64,000 nt of DNA from Eutreptiella sp. 'Long Island Sound 2002'. Its lineage: Eukaryota; Euglenozoa; Euglenophyceae; Eutreptiales; Eutreptiaceae. Positions 11,806 through 23,600 of the stretch are shown piece by piece. The first letter of the stretch is position 1. Each line of letters begins with the position of its first letter. The position numbers and the translations under genes are program-made. Where the stretch lies: the NCBI GenBank assembly GCA_964036045.1, contig OZ038379.1, positions 187,501,885-187,565,884 on the forward strand, in the 5' to 3' direction. Below the pieces are notes generated by a model, which was not told the origin of the DNA, searched no databases, and saw only the letters and a list, made by a program, of their open reading frames with translations.

Positions 11806-12045
11806 ATGCCGTTCTCTTTGGATCTGTTCAGCAACGACTTGTTCAACAATTTGGCGGGTTTTGCTGTTGTCTCTACTACTTTACTTGATCGCACCCCATG
11901 CCACAACCTGGTGGGGTTGTACACTTACACTTGGGACGCCGGAACCATTTGCTTGGTACCAGAGTTTGCCCCCCATGGTGATATGTGGAACTATTGCTGG
12001 GACAATGATTTGATTGAGGATTTCGTCAAAATGGGATATGCATAA
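11806..12045 (+). pseudogene. protein-kinase-like fragment (copy 2)
   Basis: Paralogue of 3743-3982, the same length and ending at the corresponding TAA. The kinase-like core from HNLVGLYTYTW to DMWNYCW is identical between copies, while the flanking residues differ (for example NDWFNN versus NDLFNN, and YNEMTED versus DNDLIED). It lacks all catalytic motifs. An identical core with diverging flanks hints at either recent duplication or constraint on the core, but there are too few differences to decide. Confidence 0.5.
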
Positions 12046-12513
12046 CTTTTTTTGATGGCGGATGTTCTTCCGGTCGTTCGGGAGGTAACCCCTACCTTCG
12101 CAAGGACACAAGGGAAGAGATTTAAGTGGCCACACAATCGTTGTCTTTTGGGGTCGCACAAATCGGGGAGGATATCAAGATGGGTACACAACTGTTGTGT
12201 TCTCAAGGTCCCCAAAGTGGGGAGGTATTCAAAGAGGCTACATAACCCGCGCAGTCATTTTGCCTCGACGCGCGTCCAGCTAGGCAGGCAAGGCGCACAC
12301 CTCATGCTCTGCAGCGAGGCCAACAGCAACGGTAACGAGATATCGACACAACATTGTACAACACATGGGTGGTGCAACAGGGGTTCAACGAAGTCTATGA
12401 TGGCATACTAGTGTCTTTTTTTCCATTCACAATTGTGTACCTTGGAACATTGTGCATTAGTTTGGCGGTGTTTGGCGGTGGTAGAAGAAGAAACGTGCTA
12501 CTAGTATGGAGAA

Positions 12514-12812
12514 CCGCTGCAGGTGTTTGATCAAGTGGCGTTCTTCAACGCCATTGCGGAGTTCGCCACCGAGTCTGACCGAATACTCAAGTTGAAGGTA
12601 GGTTGTGAATTCAGTGCACGGTGCGCGAGGACTTGCGCAACAAGTTGGTGGTTGCACTAAGGTCAAAAAAAGGGATGGTGGGCTACCTCGGCAAAGCATT
12701 GCCCACTGCCCCATGTCTAAGACCAAGTTCACCCCACACCACTAGTTGGAAGAGCCGCTGCCGCACTTCACCCAAGGATGCTAAGAAAAAGGCACCAGCA
12801 GCACGCCATTGA
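12514..12812 (+). pseudogene. decayed coding fragment private to block B copy 2
   Basis: From 12514 a frame reads QVFDQVAFFNAIAEFATESD and RILKLK, up to 12597. A second frame from 12615 reads CTVREDLRNKLVVALRSKKG followed by MVGYL and continues to a stop at 12812. The 17 nt between them start with GTAGGT and end with TTCAG, like tiny splice sites, but 17 nt is too short for an ordinary intron, so a frameshift or a deleted intron is more likely. I do not recognise the protein; the parts look amphipathic-helical. Block B copy 1 keeps only the ALRSKKG part (about 4436-4460). Confidence 0.4.
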
Positions 12813-12848
12813 TTGGTGGCAGTCGATGATAACAACGACTGGACTCGT

Positions 12849-14082
12849 TCTTTTGTGTACCACCCAGTCCAATGCAGCGCGCAATATCCAAACATGGGGC
12901 AGGGCTCGGTGGGCAAGATCCCGGTTGACGGTCGGACACAGCGAGCAGTGTGAGGCAGTGAAACTAGGAATTGTAGAACAGCGGATAGACAACATCGAGG
13001 GGCAACAAAGCACAGCGCTTTGTGAGCATGGCGAGCGCGAAGCGGGTTGGAGGAGAGGTAAATGCACCAGGACGACGTCCGCGAGCACAATGCGGCAAGA
13101 TGTGCACTCGTGTGTGTCTCCGCCTCGTGGGCGGGCCCCAAGAATATGGGACAACTAAGGGCCCAGAAGGGAATGGTAAGGCGGGTGGCACAGGTGGCTC
13201 GGACAGACGCCTCCGTGAGGGCTCGGGATGAGGGCAAAAGTGACCCCAACTAGCTAAGAGGTTGCCAGGCGTGGTGGCGACGGGTGGTGCGGGGACGAAG
13301 GAACGCTGCCGCGATGATCCCTATAGTGGTGCTCTGTGTGCCGTTCTTGTGCATCGGCAACCAAGACAACCTGTGGGGGTTGGCATGAGCAATGGTTGGA
13401 ACGGGGAGGAGGAATGGGGTGACCGGTGGCGGTTCATGGCAGGGCAAGGCTAGAAAAGGCACAAACAAGGGGGCTGCGGGGTTGGAAGAATGGGTGCACC
13501 ACGGTCGAGAGCTCCAAGATTTCAAACCCCACCTGCCAATGCATTATTGGTATCCTTGCTCCCCAACTTTCGACCCTGCATGTTGGTTGTCTACTTGTCT
13601 ACGGACCTGACATTCAAAGGGTGTTGTTACACCCGATCCCCCCCCCCCCCCTGTTTGGCAAATGGGGTCATCAAGAATGGTTGTAGTACCATCTTGTACA
13701 CTTGTTCAACGGACTTGGCAAAAATCCTTGCACGGCTCCAACAGATCCTTGCCAAACAAATTTTGGTGGCCTGCTGTGGCATAGATTGGGGACTGACACA
13801 GGGCCATTGAATATTTTAGTTCTCAGATGAGCAATGGGTTGGCCTCTTGAGAGTTTTGAAATTTACAATCCCTCCCCTTCACCACCTACACATCCACCCA
13901 TCCGTACATGGATGATTCCACTCCGCTCTCAAAACAGTGAACTACCACATACATGTGGTGGTACCGACCGGCATAGTCACCTCGCCTTTGTGGCACCCAT
14001 CCCCTCGCTAGTGCCCTCCAATGCCCACCTAGCATATTGTTTCACAGCCAGCCTACTCTTTGATTGACTATTAGACCCCCCT
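12849..14082. other. no recognisable gene
   Basis: Several overlapping 60-190-codon frames occur on both strands at 12850-13530, including a 188-codon minus frame at 12683-13249. They shadow each other and resemble no family I know. A C run of 12-13 lies near 13638. Nothing else is seen. Confidence 0.3.
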
Positions 14083-14288
14083 TTTCCGGACTCGACAACA
14101 TGACGTGCTGTATGGATAAAATACTTACCAGCCATTTTTAAGTCGTACAATTGATTGCTTCTAATTAATTTTCAAAATAGATGGTTGTGTCAATTATTTT
14201 CAAAATGGTTGCCAACAATTGCCGATAAGCGCTTTTTAAAAGTGAATGCTAAAACCTATTCCGAGCCTTAGCAGCCTCCCCCATCAAT
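14083..14288 (+). repeat. 200-bp dispersed repeat, copy 2
   Basis: Matches 8255-8458. Unlike copy 1 it is not followed by an RT fragment: the sequence diverges after CCCCATCAATC. Confidence 0.8.
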
Positions 14289-16524
14289 CCGGTGACGCCG
14301 AATGTGCGGGCGGGGGGCATGTATTGTGGCCCTCACGGACAAGATTTGCCCGCCATGTGCCCACGAAGCCACCACCCACCAACCACCGTGGTAGCTTGGT
14401 GAACCGCGTGGCGCCCACTCTGTCCCACACCGTGTAGGCCATCAGGGGTCTGCCCGTGGGGGCCCGAGTGTTGTGTGGGCCTGCCCATGAGATCAACCTC
14501 CTAAGGGGAGGAGGAGTTGCACGTGGAGGTGAAGGAGCAGGCGAAGGAGGAAGTAGAGGTTTAGGTCGAGGTGGAGTCATCGTCCTCGCCGTCTTAATCG
14601 CCATTTTCATCATCGCCTAGCTCGGGTGCAAGCGTGTGTTCGTTGTGTGCCCTGGGGTAATACCTACATGGAATGGCGGCCGCCAGGCCGCCCTTGGCGT
14701 GCGGGGTGTATTTGTCACATGCGGAGAGTTTGGGGGTGAAGCGGGCATGAACGCGGGACGGCGTGGACCATGCACCACCTTCAGCTTTGGTAAGTTGAAA
14801 GGGTGGGCCATTCATCTAATAAGTGAGAGCGGGGATAAGCTGAATGTTGATTAAGCAGATGTGCTCGTAAAGGCCCCGAAACACGGGTTGAAGAGTGGTG
14901 GAAAGGCTACATCTTTCGGATGTCATCTATGTCCTAGCGGATACGTCGCATGCGGTCAACCTCTTGGACACCCATGCCCCACTACTTGAGCATCCGTCTG
15001 CCACAATTGATGGCACGTGGGCTCGGGACCTCAAAGAAGTACTTCCCCCACCACAGACACACACACACACATAATCCTCCCAGCCGCGTGTATCAAGCGG
15101 CATAGCGAAATGAGCGACGCCTTCATTAAATGGATAGCATGTTAGAGACTAGACCCCCTCTCCTCCCCCCCGCCCCAAGGCAGCATCTCAGATGGGCGCC
15201 TCCCCATCGCACACAGAGTCAGTGCCTCGCTCCTATGCAGCCTCTAACCCACACATGCCAATGTGAACATTGACGAGCGCAGTAGGTCGGACGATTACTC
15301 CAAGGGCAGTTGGTTTGCGATCCACGCCTTTAAATGGGTATCCCCACCAACCCCATACCCAATATTATGGTGGGGTTGTAGTTCTATGTGGCACGAAGTT
15401 GCCATATGGACAGAAAATTCGTCATCTCCTTCACTAAACATGAAGAACCTTCTACAATTGCACAAGTGCATAAGAAACCAAGTTTGGCGGCAATTATTGA
15501 ACACCCAATTGTACAACTAAGCACCATGCATTCCGAGTTTCAGAAAGCAATGACTTGCAAAGACGTATTGACCTCTAAGCCGCCATTCACTGCCCCGGAT
15601 TGGCTAGAGGAGTCTCGGGTCACCCCCGTGTGGTGGCATATGCAACTTGGCCGCAATATGCATGCACCACTCAGCCACTACACAGACAGCCGTCCCAAAA
15701 ATGGAGGACTCGAAAGCCCTCTTCAAGGCAAAAAGTAAAAAGTGAAGTGCAACAAGAGGTTCGGGTGTGCTTGTGTGACACTTCCCAAGATTCTATCTGA
15801 ATATTGCGGAAATCTTAAGGATCATGTACGACCAAGTACCCGCCAACACTATGGATATGATTAACCTTGTCCGCTGCAACAAATACGAAGCTTGTACTGT
15901 CAAGGAATTCACCACGTTCTTGGCACAGCTTTGAGAGACGTATCGGAGCGCTGACTACAATACCTCAAAATACACATGGCACACGCGGCTCACACCCCAG
16001 CTAAACTCACACACATGCCGCAAGTATTGCGCATGTTCGTGCCGTAAGCAGCGCCTCTCGTCCACTAGCCCAATCCTTCTCCCGGCCACCACCTCCGTTG
16101 CACAAAATGCCACTTCCTAGAGGCCAAATGCGGAGGCACGGAACATCCTCACGACATTATTACCCCTACTACCTTTTTTGTGTAGAAGCCCCCATCACCC
16201 CCATCCCCATCACCATGAGCAAGCCGGAGGTTTTGAGTGTGCCCGCAAAGGTGTAAACGAGCGGCAGGATGTGCACTCACCCATGGACCCGCGAGGTTGG
16301 GGGTTCCAGATGGTTTGGGAGGATGGCAAAGGGTCCCTAATGCAAATTTCAAAACAAGTGGCACAACGTGGTGGTCTTTGTGCAACATCCTTGGAGGTCC
16401 ATCACATCCCCACCCACTCCGCACACTTCACAAGAACTAATCTGCCCCCCCGGAGCCCACCACGTGCGCACCTTTGGAGAGATGCCGGCTACTGGCATTT
16501 ACAATGGTTGCCCCCCCTATTTAT
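14289..16524. other. no recognisable gene
   Basis: GC-rich at 14290-14850 with open frames on both strands that look compositional. Then comes lower-GC DNA with a short CA repeat near 15056-15070 and short frames only, for example 15388-15738. No domain, repeat family or RNA gene was identified. Confidence 0.3.
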
Positions 16525-16920
16525 CGAGGGAAATGGGTAATCCCTTACTCATGGGCATCTTAGGGTTGTAAATTTGTTGCCTCGGCGAAGAAAAGAATAA
16601 GAAGACATAAAAGCCGCAAACAAGGTAGGTGCATCCAAAGTGCAAATAGAAATAGATGGCACGGTCTAGCGAAGATTTGGGGACCTTGTAGCATGGCAAG
16701 ATGCAATGGAGGCGAAGAAAGTGGATGATGGTCAAGCGGTGATTGTACAGTTGCCGCAGCGAAGGGCATTAGCCCAAGCAGAAATCGAAAGGTCGGAAGC
16801 AAAGGTAGCACCATTGCAGCAGCACACTTCGGATCTACGAGCATGAGCAGTAGCAGAGCAACAAGCGGCGTTTGCAAAGGCGGAGCACAAGAGTACCGCA
16901 ACAGAATTTGGGCAATTGCC
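16525..16920 (+). pseudogene. coiled-coil protein relic, copy 1
   Basis: One reading direction, with stops and at least one frame change, gives QIEIDGTV, RRFGDLVAWQDAM, KKVDDGQAVIVQLPQRRALA, QAEIERSEAKVAPLQQ and, after a stop, AVAEQQAAFAKAEHKST. This Ala/Glu/Gln/Lys-rich heptad-like sequence would form a coiled coil. Copies at 18553-18825 and 20162-20253 share parts of it at the protein level (EIDxTV-RRFEDLVA-QDA and EAKVA-QQ), which supports an ancestral coding family now decayed. Function unknown. Confidence 0.5.
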
Positions 16921-18552
16921 CTACTGGCCGCCGCTGCCGCGGAACATACATGCCGGCTGCACGGCCAGGCCAGGACTAGCGTCACCCTTGAAGGTAAGCC
17001 ACAGGTCACGGCCGACTTTCCAAGCCACCGGTGCAGGCGCAGTTGGTGCCTGCACCGCGACGGCCTTGTGGAAACCCTCACCCGGTCCCAACACACGCGA
17101 ATCGGGGGACAAGCTCTCCCCTACGTGTGGGTCCACTGCTCGCCGCATGTGGGTTGGTGCATTGTGTGCCTCTTCCGCCCCATTTGAGCGGCTTGCAAAC
17201 CCGCCTCCGGTTGCTTGGGACCTTGCGGGTCATTGCCTCCTTTCATGCTGACATCGCGAGTTGGAGTTTGGTGGTGGGGGGGTGGGGGTTTTGACCTCTT
17301 GCCCCCTTGTTCAGAACTCGTGTGGCTTGCTCCGCGGGTCTCTCCTCGGCGGACAAGTGAGGCTGATGCGATTCTGAAGCTAGTTGCATTCCATGCCTAT
17401 CCATGGCACTCACTATGAAAATAATACAGAAAAGTTGCCTAAGCATGGAGGTGGAAACAACAAAAGATGAGTCAAGGCTCAACTAGTGACAAAGGCAACA
17501 AATGGCCAAGAAGGAAGGGGGAGAAGAGGCAAGGAAGGAAAAGGAAAAAGCGGCAGACAGGGATGCCCCAATGCCCGACCGCCCCCTCCGGCTCGTGCGG
17601 GTGGGCCGGAATACAATGAGTCACTTCCGTTCAACAGTTTCATTGCACTCCCCGTTTGTGCCCCCGCGGGGGCACCGCCAGCCCTACGAAAAATAGTCCT
17701 TTAAGAACGAGATACCTCTTTTCTTCATTTTTCCACTAAGAAACAATACCATGGACCGCCCTACCTGCCCACGCTGCAGCAGCCCCATGCATCCCCACCC
17801 TGCCATCTACCCTAGGGTTGAAATCAAAAATTGTGCCATCTCAACCCCACATTGGTTGTTAAGCAATGGATACTTAGCTACCGATTTGGCCCCCGTGACA
17901 GGGGCTATGTTGTCATCACTCATGCCAGTTCAAGCCAAACCAGTAATGAGTGTTGCCTTGTTTTCGCCCATTGTGGGTTATAGAATGTTTCGTAGGTTGG
18001 CGACTTTTCCTGTGCCTACGATGGAGTTGAAGTGCAAAAGGTCAGGTCGGGTCCCTCCCCATCGGGTCAATGCGTTCGGACGGCCGTGTTAGCCAGTGTT
18101 GCTTGTGGTGTTGTTGCCGACAACACCCCCGCCGGGGAGGCCCGGGCATGCATTAAAACGGAGGGGGGGGTTCTGAAGGTAGGGGCGGTTGGCGAAAACA
18201 CCCCCTCCAAGCATTGAATAAACATGAAGCATGCAGAAAGGGGGTCATCTAAACTACTATCTGAAGAGCATCAAGACAAAACATTATTTCTCAATCGTTG
18301 TGCACGATCGGTTCGGCTTGTAGCCATGCCCCATCCCGAAAAATTTGTCCTCGCCTTTGTTGTTCTCGGTGGTCAATGTTCTCTGTTGTTCTCGGTGCAT
18401 GCAACGAAGAGCAGGTGTTCCATACGAAGTGGGCAACGGCGTGGATTTGATAATGCACCTCAACCTCTGCAACTGGTAGGACCTTCGCGACGCTTTGGCG
18501 GCATCCGGAGGCGAGTTTGCGTGTTTGTGCCCGTGTGGTTGTCGAGCACAAG
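16921..18552. other. no recognisable gene
   Basis: Mixed composition with short frames on both strands. A purine-rich stretch near 17500-17560 gives Lys/Glu-rich frames. I found no domain or repeat here. Confidence 0.3.
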
Positions 18553-18825
18553 GGGGCATCCCTTACTAATGAGCATCTTAGGATTGTACAATGTGGTGGA
18601 GCGGCGAAGAAAAAACGAGAAGACAAGGAAGCCGCAAGGAACGTAGCTGAACACAGACTACATGCAGAAATAGATGACACCGTCCAACGAAGATTTGAAG
18701 ACCTTGTAGCACGGCAAGATGCAACAGTGGCGAAGCAAGTGGATGATGGAAGCGGTGATTGTGTTGGTCAAGGAACAAGCAAACATGCTCAAGGAGAAGC
18801 CTTGTCTCCTGCTGCACACTTGTAG
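18553..18825 (+). pseudogene. coiled-coil protein relic, copy 2
   Basis: Best preserved copy. The frame reads TNEHLRIVQCGGAAKKKRED, KEAARNVAEHRLHAEIDDTV, QRRFEDLVARQDATVAKQVD, then leaves the shared region and stops at 18825. It is homologous to 16525-16750 in nucleotides and protein. It is charged and helical with no recognised domain. The shared region begins at ATCCCTTACT in both copies, which marks the repeat edge. Confidence 0.5.
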
Positions 18826-20161
18826 CGGGTGTGTGCCCCTGTTCAACTGCAGAGTTGCGGAGTGGGAACATGCATAAGACCCGCGATGTCTGCCGATGAC
18901 ATGCCTGGCTGCGGCACCAGGCCCAACAAAGATATGTGGGCTCTTTTTCATTGACCAATATAGGTTGGCTACGGTTGGCAACGAAGGCGTTGCTTTTTTG
19001 TGGAGCTGCAAGGAGGTCCGTGTGTTTTAAAATGTGTTGAAAGATGGAGTTTAAGTCTCGACTACCTCCCTTACTCCACCCATATTGTTCGGTTTGGCTG
19101 CCTCCCCCTCGCAAAATTGTGTATCTCTTGCTCCCTCGCTTCCTCCCTCATTTCCCCCTTCCCTATTGTACAATTCTATTGCACTACACTCGCATCGTTG
19201 TATATGACCTCCTTCCTCCGTCTTTGTTCGGCTGTCCCAGCCAACAATGCCAAACACAGTTGGTAGATTGCGATGGTGGGGGGGGAATTATTTCATTTTT
19301 GCAATTTTTTTTGCGAGCCCGTTTTTGCGTAAGGCTTGACGCCAGAAGTTAACTTTTTTGCATTTCTTTTGCGGACAACAGCACCCTGTGCCGGGAATTA
19401 AATGTTTTTTCAAATCTGTAGGATGCAGTCGGTAAGCGGGGGGAGGGGGGCAGGTTCCATCTGGGGTGACAACGAGGCAGCTTGAGGGCAAGTTTTGCGG
19501 GGTCGTGCATGATTGTGCGCTCACGCTGGAGGCTATTGTTCACGGCCCACTTGGGTGTCCATTTTGGCTGGGTTGAATCCGAATCCCACCGAGCCTACAA
19601 ATCCCATTTCACGCTGGCGCGACTTTGTGAGTCTGAGGCACATGGTGGGCCCTTCGGGAGAGGGCGCATAAGATGGTGAGTGTGGGGGAGCATCTGCGGG
19701 GTGTTGCGGGAAGTAAACTCACTTTGCTGTTTCGCCTTTCTTGCCTACCTCTCCTAGCACCCCCCCCCCCCTTTGTGGGTGTTGGTGTTGGGATTGGGAC
19801 TCGTGTATGGGAGGGGTGGGGGGTAGCTTGGGAGATTTCACTGGGGTTGCAGGTGAGTCTCGTCCTTGATGCATATTTTTGTGGGGGGAAGCACAACTGA
19901 TTGGTGTGCTAGGGGGTGCAAAGCCGAGCTGGGCCACGCAAAATATTTTTCAGGCCCCTCCCCCCTCTTCCCCCACCGCGGCAGTTTTGAGGGAGCAGTA
20001 GGGTGGGTTTTAACTTGAAAAAAGTAGTTCTGGCAAAGGCATCCCTCAATGAATGCAGTCCCAAAGTCTTCGCCAGATTTGAGACACCGTATTGACTCGA
20101 TTCAAAAACTGCTAGAAAACATGCTTGCTTGCTTGTTGCATGCTTGCTAGCTAGATTTTTT
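18826..20161. other. no recognisable gene
   Basis: Short frames only. There is a TTGC-type microsatellite near 20126-20150 (GCTTGCTTGCTTGTTGC), a C run near 19761 and pyrimidine-rich stretches at 19110-19170. No RNA gene was recognised. Confidence 0.3.
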
Positions 20162-20253
20162 GAAAGTGAAAAGCCGGAGGCAAAGGTAGCAGCATCGCAG
20201 CAGCAAATTGCGGATCTAACAATGACAAAAAATGCACAAGAATGAAGGGAAAG
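20162..20253 (+). pseudogene. coiled-coil protein relic, copy 3 (short)
   Basis: ESEKPEAKVAASQQQIADLT then MTKNAQE and a stop. It matches the later part of copy 1 (ERSEAKVAPLQQHTSDL). Only about 90 bp are shared; the flanks differ. The 240 bp that follow hold short Lys/Glu-rich frames only. Confidence 0.4.
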
Positions 20254-20492
20254 AAGGGGCTGAGCAGGAAAGGAAAGAAGAGGACGGGAAGAAATTTTTG
20301 TACCAACCTGTCAACCCTTCAAAAGCCTTGGTGGCACGTCTTTGGGAGATACTTGTCCCCCACTCCCATCCTTGTTTCCCATGCCCCACGCACTACAACA
20401 AGAGTGCGGGATAAAAGCGCGCAATAACGGCTGAATATAACGGAGTGTACGAGCCGCCGGTCGCAACCCGGAGCGCTGTGCCAACATGAACT

Positions 20493-21095
20493 GTGGGAAC
20501 AATCAACACAGGCCGCCAGAAATCAGAGACAGCAGCTCAAGCATTGGACGCCGCAGGCAGACCCGACCTGACCAACAACGGCCATACGGCAGTGTCAGAA
20601 GGGCCGACGGCCACAAGGGCCACCCCCACAAAGAAGTACAGCGAAGCGACTTGGTCTGGCCGCAATAAGCTCAGCCCGGCGGAGGAAAAGCGTCGCGAAC
20701 GAGATGCGATGAGAGCCACGTGTGTACCGGGTTACAGGCTAGGGACCATACACCATACGGCGGTGTCCAGCACAGCTCCCCGTCAGGCCAACAAGAACCA
20801 GCTGCCAAACGTAACTGACACAATGCAAAACAACCAGACGGCGGTGTGGAGCTCTGCTCCCCGCCAGAGACGCACAACCACAAAACCCACAGGAACATCC
20901 ACGCGAAAGCCACGACCTCTGCATGTCATGGCGCTGAAGATAAGCATAATCACATACATCCTACGCATTGGTGGAGTGGAGCCCTGCTGCCGGCCAGCTA
21001 TCAACACAAAACTGACAACATACATAACCAACAAAAGAATCAATGGACCGGAAAACAGCGGAGTGGAGCGCTGCAAAGGGTGGGAGTCACCATAG
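20493..21095 (+). other. 200-codon ORF, possible retroelement 5' piece
   Basis: An open frame of 200 codons from ATG 20493. It is Thr/Asn/Arg-rich, with repeats of the form TAVSSTAPRQ and TAVWSSAPRQ, then PLHVMALKISIITYI about 50 codons from the end. The latter loosely recalls the 'L-K-I-x-x-Y-N-I-N-G-L' start of APE endonuclease domains in LINE ORF2, but the domain does not continue. The frame runs into the first unit of the 760-bp tandem repeat. It could be a 5' remnant of a retroelement or chance. No function assigned. Confidence 0.3.
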
Positions 21096-23600
21096 CTTTT
21101 AACTTTACACTTCCCTATCATGACTGCTGCATTGCACCGTGGTTTTCAATGCAGTTTCTTGTTGCCATGGCGCCAAGAAATTTGCAGTGCCCGAGCTGCG
21201 AGTTTTTTGGCTTCATGGCCAACTATGTTAACCAAACCATAACTGTGAAAAAGGGCATGGCAATGCGGCATGGGAAGGACATAAAAGGACAAAGAAGATG
21301 AAGTGAGTGGAGGAGGCTATGACCTTGTCTCCGTGGTCCGCCGAGAGTGTCACGATGTGCAATCGCAATTGCAACTTCTTGAGGCCAAGCCGAAGGAGTG
21401 AATGCACCGTGCACTTCCCTGCTTGGTGAAGGCACCACCCGCTGGCTCATAGCTTTAATGGCACTAGCTCAACCGGGCATGGGCGCTGAAGCCGGGCATG
21501 AGAATGCACATGTCTGTCCGACCCTTGCTACCGGACAGCACTGCAATGTCACAATTGAAATATGTGCCGACCGGGCTGAAGGAGTACTAAGAGTTATTGG
21601 GGTTCCGGGAATCTCCACTATGCAATTGATGGGAGGATCTTGTGGGTCAAGTAAACCAGCCTAAGGGTATTCTGCTTAGGAAATGGGCATGGGGGATTCT
21701 CTTTTGCGTGTGGTGCGCCAGTGAACAACCTGTTTTGTGGTCCTCGCTCTTTGTGCTTGCGAAGGTTTGGTTGTGGGTTAGGTTGCTCTGCTCGTAGTAT
21801 ACCCAACCCAATTATCTCAGAATTGAGCCTCCTTCGTTGCAAAGGGTGGAAGTTGCGATAGCTTTTAACGCTACACTTCCCTATCATGACTGGTGCATTG
21901 CACCAATGCAATTTTTTGTTGCCATGGCGCCAAGAAAAGTGCATTGGCCGAGCTGCGACTTTTTTAGCTTCATTGCCAACCATGTTAACCAAACCATGAC
22001 TATCAAAAAAAAGCACGGCAATGCGGCATGGGAAGAACAAAAAAGGACAAAGAAGACGAAGTGAGTGGAGGTGGCCGTGACCTTGTCTCCGTGGTCCGCC
22101 GAGAGTGTCACGATGTGCAATCGCAATTGCAACTTCTTGAGGCCAAACCGAAGGAGTGAATGCGCCGTGCACTTCCCTGCTTGGTGAAGCCATCACCCGC
22201 TGGCTCACAGCTTTAATGGCACTAGCTCAACCGGGCACAGGCGCTGAAGCAAGGCATGAGAACAAAGATGTCTGTCAAACGCTGCTGCCGAGCTGTTCCA
22301 CGATGTCATAATTGAGGTATGTACCCACCGGGTTGAACGAGTATTGAGAGTTATTGGCGTTCCGCTAATCTCCATTGTGCAATTGATGGGAGGGTCTTGT
22401 GGGTCAAGTAAACCAGCCTCAGGGTATGTTGCTTAGGACATGGGCATGGGGGATTTCTTTTTTGGTTGTGGTCCTCCAATGAACAACCTATTTTGTTGTC
22501 CTCACTCTTTGTGCTTGCGAAGCGTCCGTTGTGGGTTAGTTTGCTCTGCTCGTGGTACGTCCAACCCAACTATCTCAGAATTAATGCTCTTTCGTTGCAA
22601 AGGGTGAAGGTTGCAATAGCCTGTAACTTTTAACTTCCCTAACATGCTTGCTGCATTGCATCGTGTTTTTCAATGCAGTTTTTTGTTGCCATGGCGCCAA
22701 GAAAAGTGCATTGCCCGAGCTGCGACTTTTTTGGCTCCCTGGCCAACCATATTAACCAAACCATGACTGTCAAAAAAAAGCATGGCAATGCGGCATGAGA
22801 AGAACAAAAAGGGACAAAGAAGATGAAGTGAGTGGATGTGGCCGTGACCTTGTCTCCGTGGTCCGCCGAGAGTGTCACGATGTGCAATCGCAATTGCAAC
22901 TTCTTGAGGCCAACCCGGAGGAGTGAATGTGCCGTGCACTTCCCTGCTTGGTGAAGGCACCACCCGTTGGCTCACGGCTTTAACGGCACTACCACAACCA
23001 GGCACAGGCGCTCAAGCGAGGCATGAGAACGCACATGTCTGCCAAATGTTGCTGCCGAAGAGTTCAGAGATGTCATAATTGAGGTATGTGCCGACCGGGC
23101 TAAACGGGTAATAAGAGTTATTGGGGTTCCGGGAATCTCCATTGTGCAATTGATGGGAGGGTCTTGTGGGTCAAGTAAACCAGCCTAAGGGTAGTTTGCT
23201 TAGGACAGGGGCATGGGAGATTTCTTTTTCGCCAGTGGTGTGCCAGTGTTGGTGTTGTCCTCGCTCTTTGTGCTTGCGAAGCTTCGGTTGTGGATTAGTT
23301 TCCTCTGCTCGTAGTGTGTCCAACCCAGCTATCTCAGAATTGGGGCTCTTTCGTTGCAAAGGGTGGCAGTTGCGACAGTGTTTAACTTTACACGTCCCTA
23401 TCATGACTGCTGCATTGCACCCTTGTTTTTAATGCGGTTTTTGGTTGCCGTCGCGCCAAGAAAAGTGCAGTGCCCGAGCTGCGACTTTTTTGGCTTCATG
23501 GCCAACCATGTCAACCAAACTATGACTACAAAAAAAAAAGGATGGCAATGCAGCATGGGAAGAACATAAAAGGACAAAGAAGATGAAGTGAGTGGAGGAG
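21070..23600 (+). repeat. 760-bp tandem repeat, 3.3 units
   Basis: Units start at the motif TTGCAAAGGGTG near 21071, 21837, 22595 and 23354, giving periods of about 766, 758 and 759 bp. Each unit includes a small frame starting with or near MAPRKVQCPSCDFFGF (21167-21301 and 21924-22064 in the first two). The frame continues ANHVNQTMTxKKKHGNAAW to a Lys-rich end. Later in each unit are GTCCGCCGAGAGTGTCACG and GGGAGGATCTTGTGGGTC-like segments. Unit 3 has an in-frame stop (GNAA*) and unit 4 lacks the ATG. The family is unknown to me. Confidence 0.85.

Larger units (their letters stand above)
10705..12848 (+). repeat. duplicated block B, copy 2
   Basis: Direct repeat of 2648-4831. Relative to copy 1 it has about 130 bp of private sequence at 12490-12620 with coding character and lacks about 200 bp present at 4450-4655. 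The kinase-like frame (11806-12045) is kept. Confidence 0.85.

Noticed and set aside
14284-14613. 109-codon minus ORF in GC-rich DNA
   Set aside because: Pro-rich start, competing + strand frames and no recognisable domain.
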